The position numbers and the translations under genes are program-made. This document shows positions 23,164 through 35,388 of a stretch of DNA of 64,000 nucleotides, in pieces; the first letter of the stretch is position 1, and the number at the start of each line of letters is the position of its first letter. The notes below the pieces were generated by a model, which was not told where the DNA came from, ran no database searches, and saw only the letters and a list, made by a program, of their open reading frames with translations. This DNA is from Topomyia yanbarensis (Eukaryota; Arthropoda; Insecta; Diptera; Culicidae), in the NCBI RefSeq assembly GCF_030247195.1, contig NC_080671.1, positions 185,297,725 to 185,361,724 on the forward strand, read 5' to 3'.

Positions 23164-25351
23164 TTTCGCCATCTTCACCAGACTTTTCGGCATCCTCAGC
23201 GCCCGCAGCTGCAACAGCCGCAGCCGTGACACCGGCGACGGCCGATAGCAGGTTCGATTCCGTCAGATGATCACTGGCGGCGGTGGCCGCAGCGGCAGCG
23301 GCTGCAGCTGCTATGGAAGCATGCTGGCTGCTGATACTGCTGTTGCTGTTGGTAGTAGTTGCCGCGATCGGGGCGGTCGACATCGAGGGAGAGCTGACCG
23401 GAACGGTCGGAGCAGTGGCCGATGTTGGCGTGGAACCATTGTCACCGTTTCCACCGGTAGCAGTGGACGTTACTGGGGACGAAGTGGTCGACGAAGAGGA
23501 AGCTACCAGAGGCTCCGTCGTGCTAGCGGGTACAGAACTTACTGTATCCGGTGACGGTTGAGGTGGTGCGTTTGAGGTTGTCGGGACCGGCGGAGCCGTT
23601 CCGTTGCCAGTCATGGAAGATGATGGTGACAGGATGGTAGCTTCCGAGGCAACCTGCTCACCGATACTGGCCACGACAGGCGAGTTTGTTTGAGATGGCT
23701 GCGGTTGATGGAATTGCTGAGGAGAAGGGAAGCTCGTTGGCTGCTGATGATGCTGAGCATTACTAATGACGATGTTCATTTCCTGTGATGAGGTTGGAAC
23801 CGCTCCAACCGACGGAAGAACGTTTGTAGACACGGAAGCAGGATTGTTGGTCTGTTGTTGTTGTGGTTGCGGTTGCATTTGAATGTTTGTCGGCAAAGTG
23901 ACGCCATGTTGATGGAGTTGTTGCTGCTGCTGCTGTTGCGGTGGCTGCTGTTGCTGCGTAATGTCAGCCATATTGGACATCGTGTGAGGATAGTACTGGG
24001 TTTGTCCTTGTGGATGAGCCGCCGCTGGAGCTGGTTGTGTTTGTTGACTACCTGCCATGGCTCCGCTGCCAGCAAGCGCATTTTGAAGCTGTGACTGTGG
24101 CATACTATGAGGCACTCCGACCGGTGGGATATGACTAGCTGGCAGAGATTGAGCAACCGGAACACCGCCACCACCCCCACCACTGGCGTTTCCGATGTTC
24201 GGTTGGGCCAGATTAAGACTTTGACCAGGAGATTCATTATTTAGTAGACCTATGATTGGATTAGTCGGGACACTGGCAGCTAGATGAGTGTGATAGTCAG
24301 GATTCTCGCCATCCGAAGTGGTCGTAGTTGGTGCCGTTGTGGCAGCGTAGTTATCATTGAGCACTACGCCGCTGTCTTGGGTTCGAATAGCATTTGAATC
24401 TGCAATCGTCGAAACAGTCGATGTTTCCGGTTCTCCCGAACCAACCGGACCAACTCCACCCTCTTTTGGAGACGCTTGAAGTGTGGTATGATCAAGATAA
24501 TCCATACATACCCAACGACCACGTTTAAACGGTTCAGTACTTTCAATTTTTACCACCTTGAAACGTTCATTCCTATGGTGTAGCTCCTTCCCATCATCCT
24601 TTCCGTGACCCATTATATTGATACCGGCGTCTGTGACGCTAACATGCATTGCGTCTGCAAGAGCTTCCGCCCCATGGGCACGATCCGACGGAGCTACGAT
24701 TGCCAGCCCGTACTGAGAGCTAGTCGGAATGACCGGAACACTACCGATGGCGTTCGAAGCGAAGAACACATCCTCCTTGCTGAATGTGTCCTCCGAGAAC
24801 GAAGGGGTTTCGTTCTCGAAATCCGTTATCCGGCTGTTGTCGTCCGTATGGGACTCGTCAAGATCATCGGCTGAGTCATCGCCATTATCGGCACTGGTCC
24901 GAGCGCCAACCGTGACAGATGTAATCATGAATGATGATGTTTTTCCTGCAGCCGCAGCAGCAGCAGCAGCGGCGGCGGCAGCAGCTCCACCAATGCCACC
25001 TTTCCGCGAGATACTGTTGATCGAAGAAGACGAATTCATCAGCGTTGACGGCGGAACGGCGCTACTGGAAGAATTCTCACTACCACCTCCTCCACCTCCA
25101 CCACCACCGCCTGCAGATCCGGGACCACCTAACCGTAAACTTTCGCTCGTTGTTCGATGTATGACATTAGCATGCTTTCCCCCGGTGCTAGCGGCTTTCC
25201 CTGTAACGGAACCTGCCGTTGCGCCGCTTCCACCACCTGCCGTCATTTCTAGTGACTTGTTATGATGCAGCAAACTACTGGCCCCTCCACCCGCTGTCTT
25301 ATGATGGTGCTGTGACGGTGGTAAACTGTTGCCAACCGAATTTTCGGCCAT
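23163..25351 (-). CDS. bun: bunched (TSC22 long isoform), N-terminal coding exon, partial
   Basis: About 730 residues of the long TSC22-family protein, whose Drosophila orthologue BunA promotes growth together with Madm. The two long-isoform signature blocks are present: KTSSFMITSVTV at about residues 135-147 and RFKVVKIES...FKRGRWVCMDYLD at about 260-285. The rest is disordered, with poly-Gly near 80-90, poly-Ala near 119-134, poly-Gln near 465-480 and a Ser/Thr/Pro-rich second half. I chose the ATG at 25351 (AAAGTGATGG context, then MAENSVGN) because the longer frame upstream opens with GTG, not ATG. The C-terminal TSC box and leucine zipper must lie in later exons outside this window. Confidence 0.9.
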
Positions 25352-25542
25352 CACTTTCTTCTTGCTTCTCGGAATTTTTACTGCTTTTGCTGGAACCGTT
25401 GGATACAAATGAAACACTTGCGCGTGAGCGCTTACACGTACACACACTCACTGGCAGCCACGCACTACTGCTGCACCACCGAGACAGAAATACAATCACT
25501 CACGATCACACCACGAAGGACGCGCACTTTGCACTCAATTTC
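25352..25542 (-). other. bun: 5' UTR part of the bunched coding exon
   Basis: Runs from the acceptor at 25543 to the ATG. It stays in frame with the coding region back to 25447 but has no ATG there, so I treat it as untranslated. Confidence 0.65.
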
Positions 25543-25565
25543 CTGTAAATAGAAGAGAACAGGTT
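25543..25565 (-). promoter_or_regulatory. bun: 3' splice acceptor before the bunched coding exon
   Basis: Minus strand reads TGTTCTCTTCTATTTACAG|G: a pyrimidine tract with few purines and a canonical AG at 25544-25543. This implies at least one upstream exon. Confidence 0.75.
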
Positions 25566-26535
25566 GTAATTAGTTTTGGAAGAATACTCGTGTGCTGGGA
25601 TGTAATAATTAAGAGATGTATGTAGATAACGGCGAGGTTGTCCATATTTGTCATTTTTGAGTTTGTTGCTTTTCAGTTTTTGAGATAATCGAAAATCAAT
25701 CGAAAAGAACTGAAAAAGATATATAACGAAGTTTTTGTTTTCTCCTTCACATCTTGCTCGAGCGTAAAATATTATAAGAACTTTGTCACACAATGAAATG
25801 TGGACACCTGTTCATACAGCTGAAAAGGTCTATTGCAAGGTAAAGGATGGATGAAACATATTTGAAAATATAGGAATCTTATGAAGGATCAGAATAAAAT
25901 AAAAGAGCTGGTATGAAAATAAGATTTCACAAATCTAAAGCGGATATTACGCTTTAAATGGATATCATGATTTAGTGCTCCGATCTCATTTTTTCAATGA
26001 TTCTCGGATCCTACAGTCAATAAAGTATTCAAACTCCTTGAAAATATATTCTCCGTCGCATCGCTTGCTTGAGGCGAATCCTGACTAACAACCCACCCAC
26101 TACCCAATCCGTGGTACTTATGGGAGTGTCACTGAGTCGGGGCCTTCCGTTAAGTAAGTACCACATCAACACTTCCTTTCTCATATCCCAAGTTACGGTA
26201 AAGATGGTCATGGCCAGCAATGGTGGTTCTCAGGCGAAATTCTCGCTTGGACTGGATCAATTGTTATTCCCATAGAATGTTCGTCAAGTAGTCTGGCTGG
26301 AAATGAGAGTCATCAGTCTGCAATCTACGAAGTATACCGTGCTTACGCAACGCAATGTTTGGGTGAATGTTATTTGTGTTCTGAGCCATTTCAGAAAATT
26401 ACACTAAATTTTCTAAAAGCGTCAGAAACGCATATTTTTAAATTGCATCATCACATAGTTTCTACTTCTGTAATGAACACATATTATACTGGGACTACCA
26501 CCATGTTCTTATTCTGTAATCGTTTTATGACCTGA
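25566..26535. other. Intronic sequence, part possibly a dispersed repeat
   Basis: 26060-26290 is GC-richer and has the texture of a repeat (CCACCCACTACCCAATCCG, then TTACGGTAAAGATGGTCATG), but I cannot place it in a family. Nothing else is visible. Confidence 0.3.
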
Positions 26536-26539
26536 ACCT

Positions 26540-27895
26540 TATTTTCGAAACAAATTTTTGGTTCAATAATTTCCTCCAAGATGTGGAACTATTCTCCTTG
26601 AACGCCTACCGCATGTGTATCTTCCTCGATTTGCTGAGCATAATTTTCCGACATTCGCACTACATGTCCAGCGTACTATAGTCTGCAGAGTTTTATAAAC
26701 GTTCTATTGTCAGTATGTTGGTATACTTGGTTTTGCTTCCTTCATCGCCCATACAGAGCAATAAGGGGAAACCGCGATTTGCATAGAGCAAGTTTTGTGC
26801 GCGTCTGTAGATTACGAAATTTAACTAAATAAATAAATAACGGCTATCATTGTTACAGGTCACTAGTGTTCCAAGATATTTGAATTCGTCGACAACCTCC
26901 TACCATACCGTATAGATTTCCGCCTATAAACCGACACTTTTCGGACTGCCTTGTTAACTACCACCATGTACTTTGTCTTGTCAGAGTTTCGGGTCAGTCC
27001 AATTCTCGCAGCCTCCCTTTCAAAAGTCAAAAATGCCTCTTCCACTGCTCCGCGATGAACGCCAAAGATGTCGATGTCGTCATGAAGATGGTTCCGTTTC
27101 TCTGCACATCATATCGTCGTATCAAACCTTCGAGCGCTGCTGTAATCTATCTAACGTCACAAATGAGTCGGATGTTCTTTCCGGCTACTTCAACGCTTGA
27201 TTTCGACCCATCCGGCGCCATAAGAATCACTTTGATCGGTTTTGTTGGAAAACCATATTCAAGTATTATTTGTTTGTTGGGTTTCGCTGAGTCGCACGCC
27301 GCCTAGAAATCTACAAACAGATGATGAGTCCGTAAGTTGTATTACCGAAATTTATCCAGAAATGGTCGCAGGTTAAACATTTGGTCCGTCACTGATCCAG
27401 CCTTCTCGAAACGCGCTTTGGTATTTGCCAACAAAGGAGCCAGTCAACGGGTGCAGTTTGCTAAATAAAACATAAGAAAGAATACCTTGTAGGTAGCATC
27501 TTTATGCCTCGATAGTTATAACTTCTTGATGATAGCGCATGTGAGGCCATCCAACCAATCCGAATGCATTTCTTCTTCCACCCTGATCATGCAGTGAATT
27601 GCTTCGTACAGCCGGTCACTGTCAACTTTTAGATGTTAGACCAGGATTTCGGCCTTCCCAACGGCTTTACCGTTTTTCAGTTCTCGAATCTTTAGCACTT
27701 CGTCCAATGTGGCTTGACCCACTGTTTGTTCATCATCTTGAATCTTCATTCTGTTTGTGTTTTCTCTATTCGTTTATTCATTCATTAACCACTCAAGGTA
27801 TTCCTTCCACCTGGCGCCTTTTCTGTACGATCTGTCAACAGGTTCCCGTACCGGTCGTTAATCATGACCGAAGTCGGGGTACTTTTCCTCCGAAT
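26540..27895 (-). pseudogene. RTE-like LINE ORF2 relic
   Basis: Read on the minus strand through several shifts: YGNLLTDRTE at 27895-27850, KMKIQDDEQTVGQATLDEV with ELKNGKAVGKA near 27700, MFNLRPFLDKF near 27370, YGFPTKPIKVILMAPDGSK near 27240, then a DDIDIFGVHRGAVEEAFLTF block followed by REAARIGLTRNSDKTKYMVV (27085-26960) and AGHVVRMSEN near 26660. This is the RT core and thumb order of RTE-type elements. The GLQQGD-equivalent region is deleted and several stops interrupt it. Confidence 0.75.
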
Positions 27896-27984
27896 GCTTT
27901 TTTTTCTTCTTCTAATTTATTTGACACGGCTCACCGCGTTAGCAAAACTGAGCCGTGGATCTTTCGTGTTTTTACATGATGTAG

Positions 27985-28910
27985 AAATAACAAAAGGAGA
28001 AAGTAACGCCCTGTCCATCGGATCTTGTTGACGCAGCATGCTGCTGCGTGTTGAGATTTTTTTCTTGGCGGTGATGCATTAGCTGTGTTATTCTCGGCAA
28101 CTTGGGGGTCAGTCCGTCTACCTTCTCTCACGTTGTCGTTCACGTCCATGTCGTCGGTACTGCTTTCATGCTGTTCATTGCCGCAAGTTCTAGGTTGTTT
28201 CTTGTTCTTACAGGACGCTGTTGTAACTCCGTCTTCATCGGCATTTGTTTGGTGTTGGTTTGGAGATATTTGATGTAATCGTTGTTACTTCGCTTTTGGT
28301 TATAGCAGTTGATTTACTGGTACTGGGCACGATCATTATTGATTTAGCTGTTTGTTACTGCCTGAATTACAGTCACTGATTTAGAAACCGGTTGTGCTTT
28401 AGCATACAACGATTGTGTATCGGTCTTGCTTGTAACAGATGGAATTTTCTTAGCAGCCTCTGCGCAAGGTTTTCCGTGGTGTAGTGGTTGATCACATAAT
28501 TGGCTCGTAGGAGGAATCTGTCCTGGATACGTGACTAATGTTTGTAGACTGTATGTGACATCATGGATTGATTTGCATTGAATGGTCATTTGGCTTCTGG
28601 TATCGTTTTTCTTTCGTCTGTACTTCGGATATGCTGGATAACGTTACGTTAACGGATAACGAGTCTCACACACCACCAGATCATGGTTAGAGACGAGGTT
28701 CTGTCTTCGGAAGCTCTTGGTATCAATGACAAGGAGGAAATGTTGACCGTCCATTTAGTTGACGTAAGTAAAAGTGCAGTACGTGGATGTTTGGTTGTTT
28801 GGAATATGTTAGTACCCCTTCACAATCACCATTCTGCTTTAGAAATTTTGCTGAAGTTCTGTCAAATGTGTTCGTTACGAGGACGAACCGATTCTCGATA
28901 AATCCAACTT
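27985..28910 (-). pseudogene. LINE ORF1 relic with zinc-knuckle sequence
   Basis: The minus-strand frame at 28589-28344 reads TLVTYPGQIPPTSQLCDQPL then HHGKPCAEAAKK. This recalls the region where ORF1 proteins of jockey/Juan-type mosquito LINEs place a C-X2-C-X4-H-X4-C knuckle after a VTYPGQ-like turn; the first cysteine is lost here. Decayed matches continue upstream to about 28910 and downstream to about 28000. RTE elements normally lack such an ORF1, so this is probably a separate insertion beside the RTE relic. Confidence 0.5.
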
Positions 28911-29273
28911 TCGCAAAACAGATTACTTCGTACTTCGTCGCTCTCTAATGCGGATCAACTGGAACATGTTGCAACATTTTGCGAATGTGTACGATGCTGT
29001 ACTGCTTATAATCGCAAGTCAGTCCCATGTAGATAGGGAATAGAACATGGTCTTACTTGCGATTATGGGTAGTGTAGCTCACTACAACTGTTTACTTCAG
29101 GAATGTGTTTCAGGTTCGTTTTTATTTTGTAGCATTTGGTGGGGCAATGAGAGCACAAATCAATTCAAGCCCGCGTGCTTCTTTGTCCTGCTGTGACCGA
29201 TAGAGCAGGCTAACTCGTGCATCTGTGAGATAAGATAAGTGTACCATTAAATTACTTTCATTGCCTATATCTA
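28911..29273. other. Unassigned sequence
   Basis: Nothing recognised. Contains CTTATAATCGCAAGT and its near inverse CTTGCGATTATGGG about 50 bp apart (29010-29070). Confidence 0.35.
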
Positions 29274-29563
29274 CCCCTATCGTTAAGTATAGTGTTGAAC
29301 CCGCGCTGGGATGGATCCCCCAATACCAGATTTTCCTCCTCCTGATAACAGCAGAGATGTCGAGCAAGATTCGCTACCAAAGACACCGGCAGACCATGGA
29401 AAAAATATCCTGGTAGTACCAATGGTCCATGCGTAGTCTTCTTTCGGACCAAAAATAAACCATTGAACAAACGACAAAACCAAACTACCAGACTACACAT
29501 CTCGCTACACCCGACGAAACATTTCTTGGCTGTGAGTGAAATTAAAAAAGTCCGTCGTGATCA
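29274..29563 (+). mobile_element. Loner/jockey-like LINE ORF1 fragment, copy 1
   Basis: Nearly identical to 33715-34005; I count two or three differences on reading. Both start at the same CCTATCGTTAAGTATAG and include TTTCTTGGCTGTGAGTGAAA, which encodes FLAVSEIKKVRRD of ORF1. This copy ends abruptly at 29563 where the other continues into ORF1. Flanking sequences differ on both sides. Confidence 0.7.
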
Positions 29564-30071
29564 AGGATAGGAAGAATCGCATCGTTTTACGCTCACTCAA
29601 GGTTCATGCGCACTCACCTACCTCCGATGCTTTATTCTGTTTTTCTTGTTTATGAGTGTGCATCTGTTGAGCGCCCGATCGGCCAGAGCCAAGTGAATAT
29701 GGTATCTCACATGTTCGTATTTCTTCTCTCTTACGCTCACCTTGGATCGCTGCGATTTAGGTTCTTTTCGATACATGTTCGGAATTGTATCCGAACAATG
29801 ATGATCGGATCCGTTCGGCAATGCGATTCTTCCTCAAAAATTTGGATCGCGATCTATGTTCGCCTAAATCGAAAATCGATTCAATTCCCACCGCATGCGA
29901 GCGGGAGCGGTGCTTGCGATTGTTTGCATTGACGCTGCCGCGGTGTTTTGTATCGATGGAATGGTGTAGTGTCAGTCGAGTGCATGTGCGTGTTTGTAAT
30001 TTGCTAAGCGAGCAGATTGTCCCTTTGTATATCATTCATATTCCACATAGGTATAAATGAATAGCGGACTT
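29564..30071. other. GC-richer unassigned segment
   Basis: TTCGGAT and CGATCGG-type phrases repeat around 29770-29830. The texture resembles a LINE 5' UTR, but no motif proves it. Short opposing frames are not convincing. Confidence 0.3.
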
Positions 30072-30146
30072 TACGCGTTCAATATTTTTGATGCATATCA
30101 ATAATCCAACTTTGTTATACCACAATGGATTATTGAACGCTTAAGA
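30072..30146. repeat. Mini-palindrome TTACGCGTTCAATA
   Basis: GCGTTCAATA and CAATAATCCA on the left pair with TGGATTATTGAACGC on the right, leaving unpaired middle sequence. Outer ends are TTACGCG and CGCTTAA. Confidence 0.45.
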
Positions 30147-30461
30147 GTCAGACTTTAGAGTTTTTGTTTTCAAGACAGTTTGATGTTTTGCATAATTTGT
30201 AGTATGATAGTACAGTAAGTTGACTTTGTGGCCAAGCCGGGGTGCGCGAAATCGGTTTCTTTCACTAGGCTGTTCACAGTGATGTCATGTGGATCTAATT
30301 CGGCATGATGAGCGGTCAAGAATGGATCTGTTCTAAATATTGTTTTCCCGATGTTTTGATTGCTTATGCTTTTTGTGGCGCTTTTTGTTATTTCTGCTGT
30401 CAATCATCATATATACTAGTAAAGAATGTTTGATCTTGTTTGTGTTCCGTATTAGCGGTCC

Positions 30462-30521
30462 TTACACGTTCAGTTGTTTTGTCAATACTGAAGCGTATTG
30501 ACAAGGTTTTTCAACGTGTAA
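30462..30521. repeat. 60-bp palindrome TTACACGTTC
   Basis: Arms TTACACGTTCAGTTGTTTTG and CAAGGTTTTTCAACGTGTAA flank TCAATA-CTGAAGCG-TATTGA. The ends match those of 30072-30146 (TTACRCGTTCA). Confidence 0.55.
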
Positions 30522-33500
30522 TGGAATGGAGGAAGTATTGACGATATGTGTTTTTTATGTTTCTTGGAGGCTGTTCAATGATAGTACAGTAAGATTGCGT
30601 TTTTGGCACGTTCCGATTTTTGCATGCTCCCTTTTCGGTACACTAAGATTTTGGCAACAAATGGGCTCCGTTTTTGGCAACATTATCGTTGTACATAATA
30701 GGTCTTTTAAAAATGTGCAATAGATATTTTTTGTATCAATTGATATCACATTTTACTTTATTTCCAAACATGGTAGTCATGTTACCCTCTAAGGTGCAAA
30801 TATTTTTTTTTTAAATTTTGTGAAAATTGTTTCCTAGTTTCAATACATTACTGTGATAATTTTGAGATGTTTTGCGTAATATTGTTTTAAAACAGCGTTA
30901 TGCATTTAAGGGTTAACTATATTTTATGCTACACGTGTTATATTTATTGATTACAATGCATAGAAATGTATTATTTATGTATAATATAACTGGTAACAGT
31001 ATAACTAGTGTCTGACGGAATCAATTTTTATAGTAAGACCCAGAGTCTGTGCACTTTAGGAGTCAAATACAGAGGAATGCGCTGCACTGGATAATAAGAC
31101 TATTTCCTGAGAAAATTTTCAAAAGAACCTTTTGTTTGAACAGTTGAAAGTGATTTTTACAACAAAAATGGTTTTCTTCAAACCTTAATATCTTCAGGCA
31201 TTGCAATTCGATTTTCAATCTATCGAACTCGGTCACCAAAAACATGACGACAGTAACGCACCGGGTGGAGATATCCCAATTAGCTTCGACAACGTTAGTG
31301 ATTTTTACACAAGTTCAACGCTAAAGATGGACGCCTGTTCTCTGTGGTATGTGCTTCTCTTTCAATAATAAGCTACTACTCAATGTTTACTTGCCGAAGT
31401 ACAATAGAATTCCCCTAGAATCTTTGCAAAAATCCAGTTGCTTGGAAAATATAGCCGAAGACTGTCCAAATTGATAGTATTTATAAGTTCTTCAGTTCTA
31501 CGCAGTTCTGTATCGTAAGTGCCCCAGTTATCGCAATGAACACCATTCTCAGCAGAGAGCTAAGCTTTTACAGGATTGTCATCACTTCTTCCATCTGACA
31601 CCACACAAGAACATTATTAAACATACAATTTTTTATATAAACTCAAAGATGTAATTCGGTTTGAGACTCCAAGTTTTCCTAATAGCTTTTCTGTGCTGTC
31701 TGAAGGCTTTTCACATTTTTTTTGGATCTGACCCTAATGAGAACAGTTTAGTTTAAATTCTAATATAATTCACACAATACTCACAATCATAGAATTGCGA
31801 CCAGGATTAAAATTCGCATCTTCGTAAAATTACCCATGTAACATTTTTCAAATTTGAATCTTAGGAAAGTATCTTTATACCGTGAGATTTAACCAAGTAA
31901 GTAGTAGTATTAGTAGAAAGTATTATATAACATGGGGTCTACTATTAATATTAGATTCAAACTCAACTGATCTTGTCCGATTCAGAAATTCCAATCGATT
32001 TGAAAATACTGTGATTTTAAACAATTTGAGGCGGATCGAAATGTTGTTGGCCAGTTATCATGATTGGAAAAATATATGGCTACGAAAGTTGCACACGTTT
32101 TCCATCCCCGGTTTTTGAATGATGTCTATAAACAAATTCATTCACACCGATCACTCGAAACCTTTTATGCTAAACTTTTTTTTGGTTTGTTTGTATCAAG
32201 AAACATCAAAAACCTCTGATTATCAAGAGTGATGCTTCTATCAGAGTGCAATGACCTGCCCAATTGTTCAATAGCCCATAGCATAGGAAAGATAGACAAA
32301 GATTGTTTACATTTAGATGTTTTTATCAGTTTTCAATAATAATGCAATATAACGAAAATATTTATACAAATATCATTTTCACTGCTAACTGAAAATGTCC
32401 CTGGCAGCACTGCTCCAGCGGAATCCTTTCAGACTAATATCAATAACTGCAATGCTATAGATAATACAACTGTAAGCGCATACATGAATGGTTATAGTCC
32501 TAGTTACTAGCCTTATCTATTTTTGTGAACAAATCTTGCCTGAAACAAACACCAATAGTTACTCCGCCAGATTCCACATTCCAATTATTAGTTCCAAGAA
32601 ACTTAATAAACTTAACAGCATTTCAGTGAAAATTTCGCTTGGTAAACTGTTTTTAAAATTTCGATTTATCTATCATATTTTATTATATTGTTATTAGTTG
32701 ATACATATGATTCCCTTTCTATCTGTTTATTCACACCTAATTTCATGCACACAAAAAGGTATGAACTTTATGCACCGGACTCGTATGCCCTAGCACGAAT
32801 GTGTTTTTGTTTGATCTCGAAACTGAGTCAGGTTTCAACCGAAACTGTTATCACTTAATTTATTTTAACATCAATTTGAGTTATAACCTGGCCCAGCTTC
32901 GTCTCAAGCCAAAACCACCTAAACGTGGATAATCATATGATTGAAGCAAAAGATATTATCATTACAGTTAAAAACAAGAAAATTGATCAGCGACAATCGA
33001 TATTTTGTCAATTTTATGCAAATGCATATCACCGGAAGTAGTGAGCTATATTCGCGCAATGATACGCTATAAAACGCACAACTTTCGAGATTATTTATTG
33101 GCATAGAAAAGAAGACAAATCTAAGTTTCCTCTCGAATGCAGCGCATGGAAGGAGCCGAACGCGCCTGAACATTGATAATTAAACTAAATCCAAACAAAT
33201 CTAAACCAATGTACATTACCACACATCTTGTCTACATCGTAAGTACGGCATTTGTACATACAATGGTAGAGTTCAACTCGAGCGATAACATGCGCATGAT
33301 AGAATTAACACGCAGCAAGGAAATGATTGCGAGTTGAACCTACACAGCAGAAACTGCCACTCCGTGCGGTGTCCAGGCGGACACTGACTCCTACCGATAT
33401 TTTCAGGCCAGCCAGATATTTCAATCGTTTAGTTTCAGGATTGCGCACGAAGATTTGGATCATTTTTCCGAACGAACATGTTCGCTGCCGAATATGTTCG

Positions 33501-33714
33501 ATGGCACTCATTACCTCACTGCATCGGCAATACGGAACGCGTTAAAATTTTTTGCGATTTCCGATTCTCTCTCTCTTCGTAATCGCATACGGTGTGATGC
33601 GAAACGAGTTGTGTGGGTCTGTATCTTTTTTAACGAGAGCGTAAACCCCCGACGATGTATAAGGAAACAAATTCATGTACGCTCATGGCGGTGAGCGAGT
33701 TTTCCGCACCTTGA
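30522..33714. other. AT-rich intronic DNA with diverged repeat
   Basis: 32270-32570 matches the 53401-53901 TTAA MITE in part, including GTCCCTGGCAGCACTG and TTTTTGTGAACAAATCTTG. The rest shows no gene. 33300-33700 is GC-richer and leads into the LINE fragment at 33715. Confidence 0.4.
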
Positions 33715-34608
33715 CCCCTATCGTTAAGTATAGTGTTGAACCCGCGCTGGGATGGATCCCCCAATACCAGATTTTCCTCCTCCTGATAACAGCAGAGATG
33801 TCGAGCAAGATTCGCTACAAAAGACACCGACAGACCATGGAAAAAATATCCTGGTAGTACCAATGGTCCATGCGTAGTCTTCTTTCGGACCAAAAATAAA
33901 CCATTGAACAAACGACAAAACCAAACTACCAGACTACACATCTCGCTACACCCGACGAAACATTTCTTGGCTGTGAGTGAAATTAAAAAAGTCCGTCGTG
34001 ATAAACTCAGAGTTGTGGTAGCCAGCTCAAAGCAGGGAAATGAGATTGCTTCTTTCAAGCTCTTTACAAAGGAATATTTTGTCTATGTGCCAGCTAATAT
34101 AGTAGAAGTAGACGGCGTCGTTCACGATGAAAGTTTGACATGCGAACAACTGTTGGAATACGGAGATGGTTTCTTCAGGGACCCTTCACTTTAGCCGGCG
34201 AAAATACTAGATTATAAGCGTCTGAATTCCGTATTAATCGTGAAAGATGAGTAAGAAATCATACCCTGAATCAAATTGTTATCGGGTGACATTCGCTGTG
34301 TCCGCGTTGCTAAACTACATCTTTCTGCACAAGGTTCGTTGGCATGTCCGTCTACTTCTACGCGGTTAATAAACTGCCTTAATTGCAAACAAGTCACACA
34401 GTCACCCATTGCAGTAATAAGTCCCGCTGTGGAAAATCCAACAAACATCACGTAGATGATTCTTGTAGTAGAAATGCTGAAAAGTGTCATTACTGTGCGG
34501 AGATCTTGCGCGATATATTGGCATGTCCCGCGTACAAATTAGAACGTCCTCTTATGAACCGTTCCAAGCGATCTCTCGCCGAAATGCTAAAGAATCTTTC
34601 GTCACCAT
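33715..34608 (+). pseudogene. Loner/jockey-like LINE ORF1, 5' portion
   Basis: The frame at 33904-34194 contains HFLAVSEIKKVRRDKLRVVV, then an ELFT-like EYFVYVPANIVEVDGVVHDE and SLTCEQLLEYG, typical of ORF1 of jockey-related mosquito LINEs. A frame at 34383-34608 follows with a zinc-knuckle array (CSNKSRCGKSNKHHVDDSCS, then AEKCHYC and ACPAYKLE). Stops separate the segments. The reading is cut at 34608 by a DNA transposon and resumes at 37010. Confidence 0.75.
34601..34608. repeat. Left 8-bp duplication of the outer hAT element
   Basis: GTCACCAT, repeated exactly at 37010-37017. It lies inside LINE ORF1 coding sequence. Confidence 0.85.
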
Positions 34609-35388
34609 CAGGGTGGCCAGATAGAATTTCTTAATATCGGTAAAGTCACTAAAAGTTTATCGGTAGTTATCGGTAGGCCGGGTTGTTGTCCCAAAAACGT
34701 AATGTTGACATAGAAATATAAAACACTGAAAACACAGATCTCAGACCAAATCCAACTCAAAAATGAATGTTGATGTAGGATGTGTCCAAAATCCATAGAA
34801 ATCGGTAGTTGTCGGCAGAGGTGGGAAAAAACCGGTTTAGTACCGGTGCGGTAAACCAAATCTCCACACGATTTTGTGTTTCCTTTACATGGTGTGCGGT
34901 CTTACCGCTGGTTGTGTTTCAACGAGACACGAAAACCAAACCGAGTTTCGTTTACACAGCACCGTGGTTTGGTTTTGATTTTCGTTTACCGGTGCACGAG
35001 TATGGAACGAAACACGAGAATAGCGAAACCAAACTTCGGCTGTGTTGCGGTTGTGTATTCGGGTTGATGTTTATCGACTATGCTAGTGCTGCCAGCATTT
35101 TTATTAGAAATTTAGCGCAAATTTATTTTAGATATAATATCAGGTAAAAGTGGGTTAAAATATTCTCTTAGATCCGAAATGGTATATTTATCAAAACTTC
35201 AGGCAAAAGCGGGTCAAATATCATTTGGCGCAAAAATTGTTCGACAAAATTTTCAGAGCAAGAATGGTATAGAATATTAACCCATTTTTTGCGGTACGAA
35301 AATAATACATAGTTTCATAACAGGCGTTCAGAATATTTCTTATTTGGACTTGTGAACAGAAATCGTAAGATTTTGGATCCGTATTGGT

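Noticed and set aside
24729..25265. 178-codon plus-strand frame opposite bunched
   Set aside because: It is the antisense of the Gly/Ala-rich bunched exon; its poly-Ala and poly-Pro runs mirror the sense homopolymers.
33630..34058. 142-codon minus-strand frame over the LINE ORF1 copy
   Set aside because: It repeats at 29258-29500 only because the LINE segment is duplicated; the sense strand carries the ORF1 motifs.
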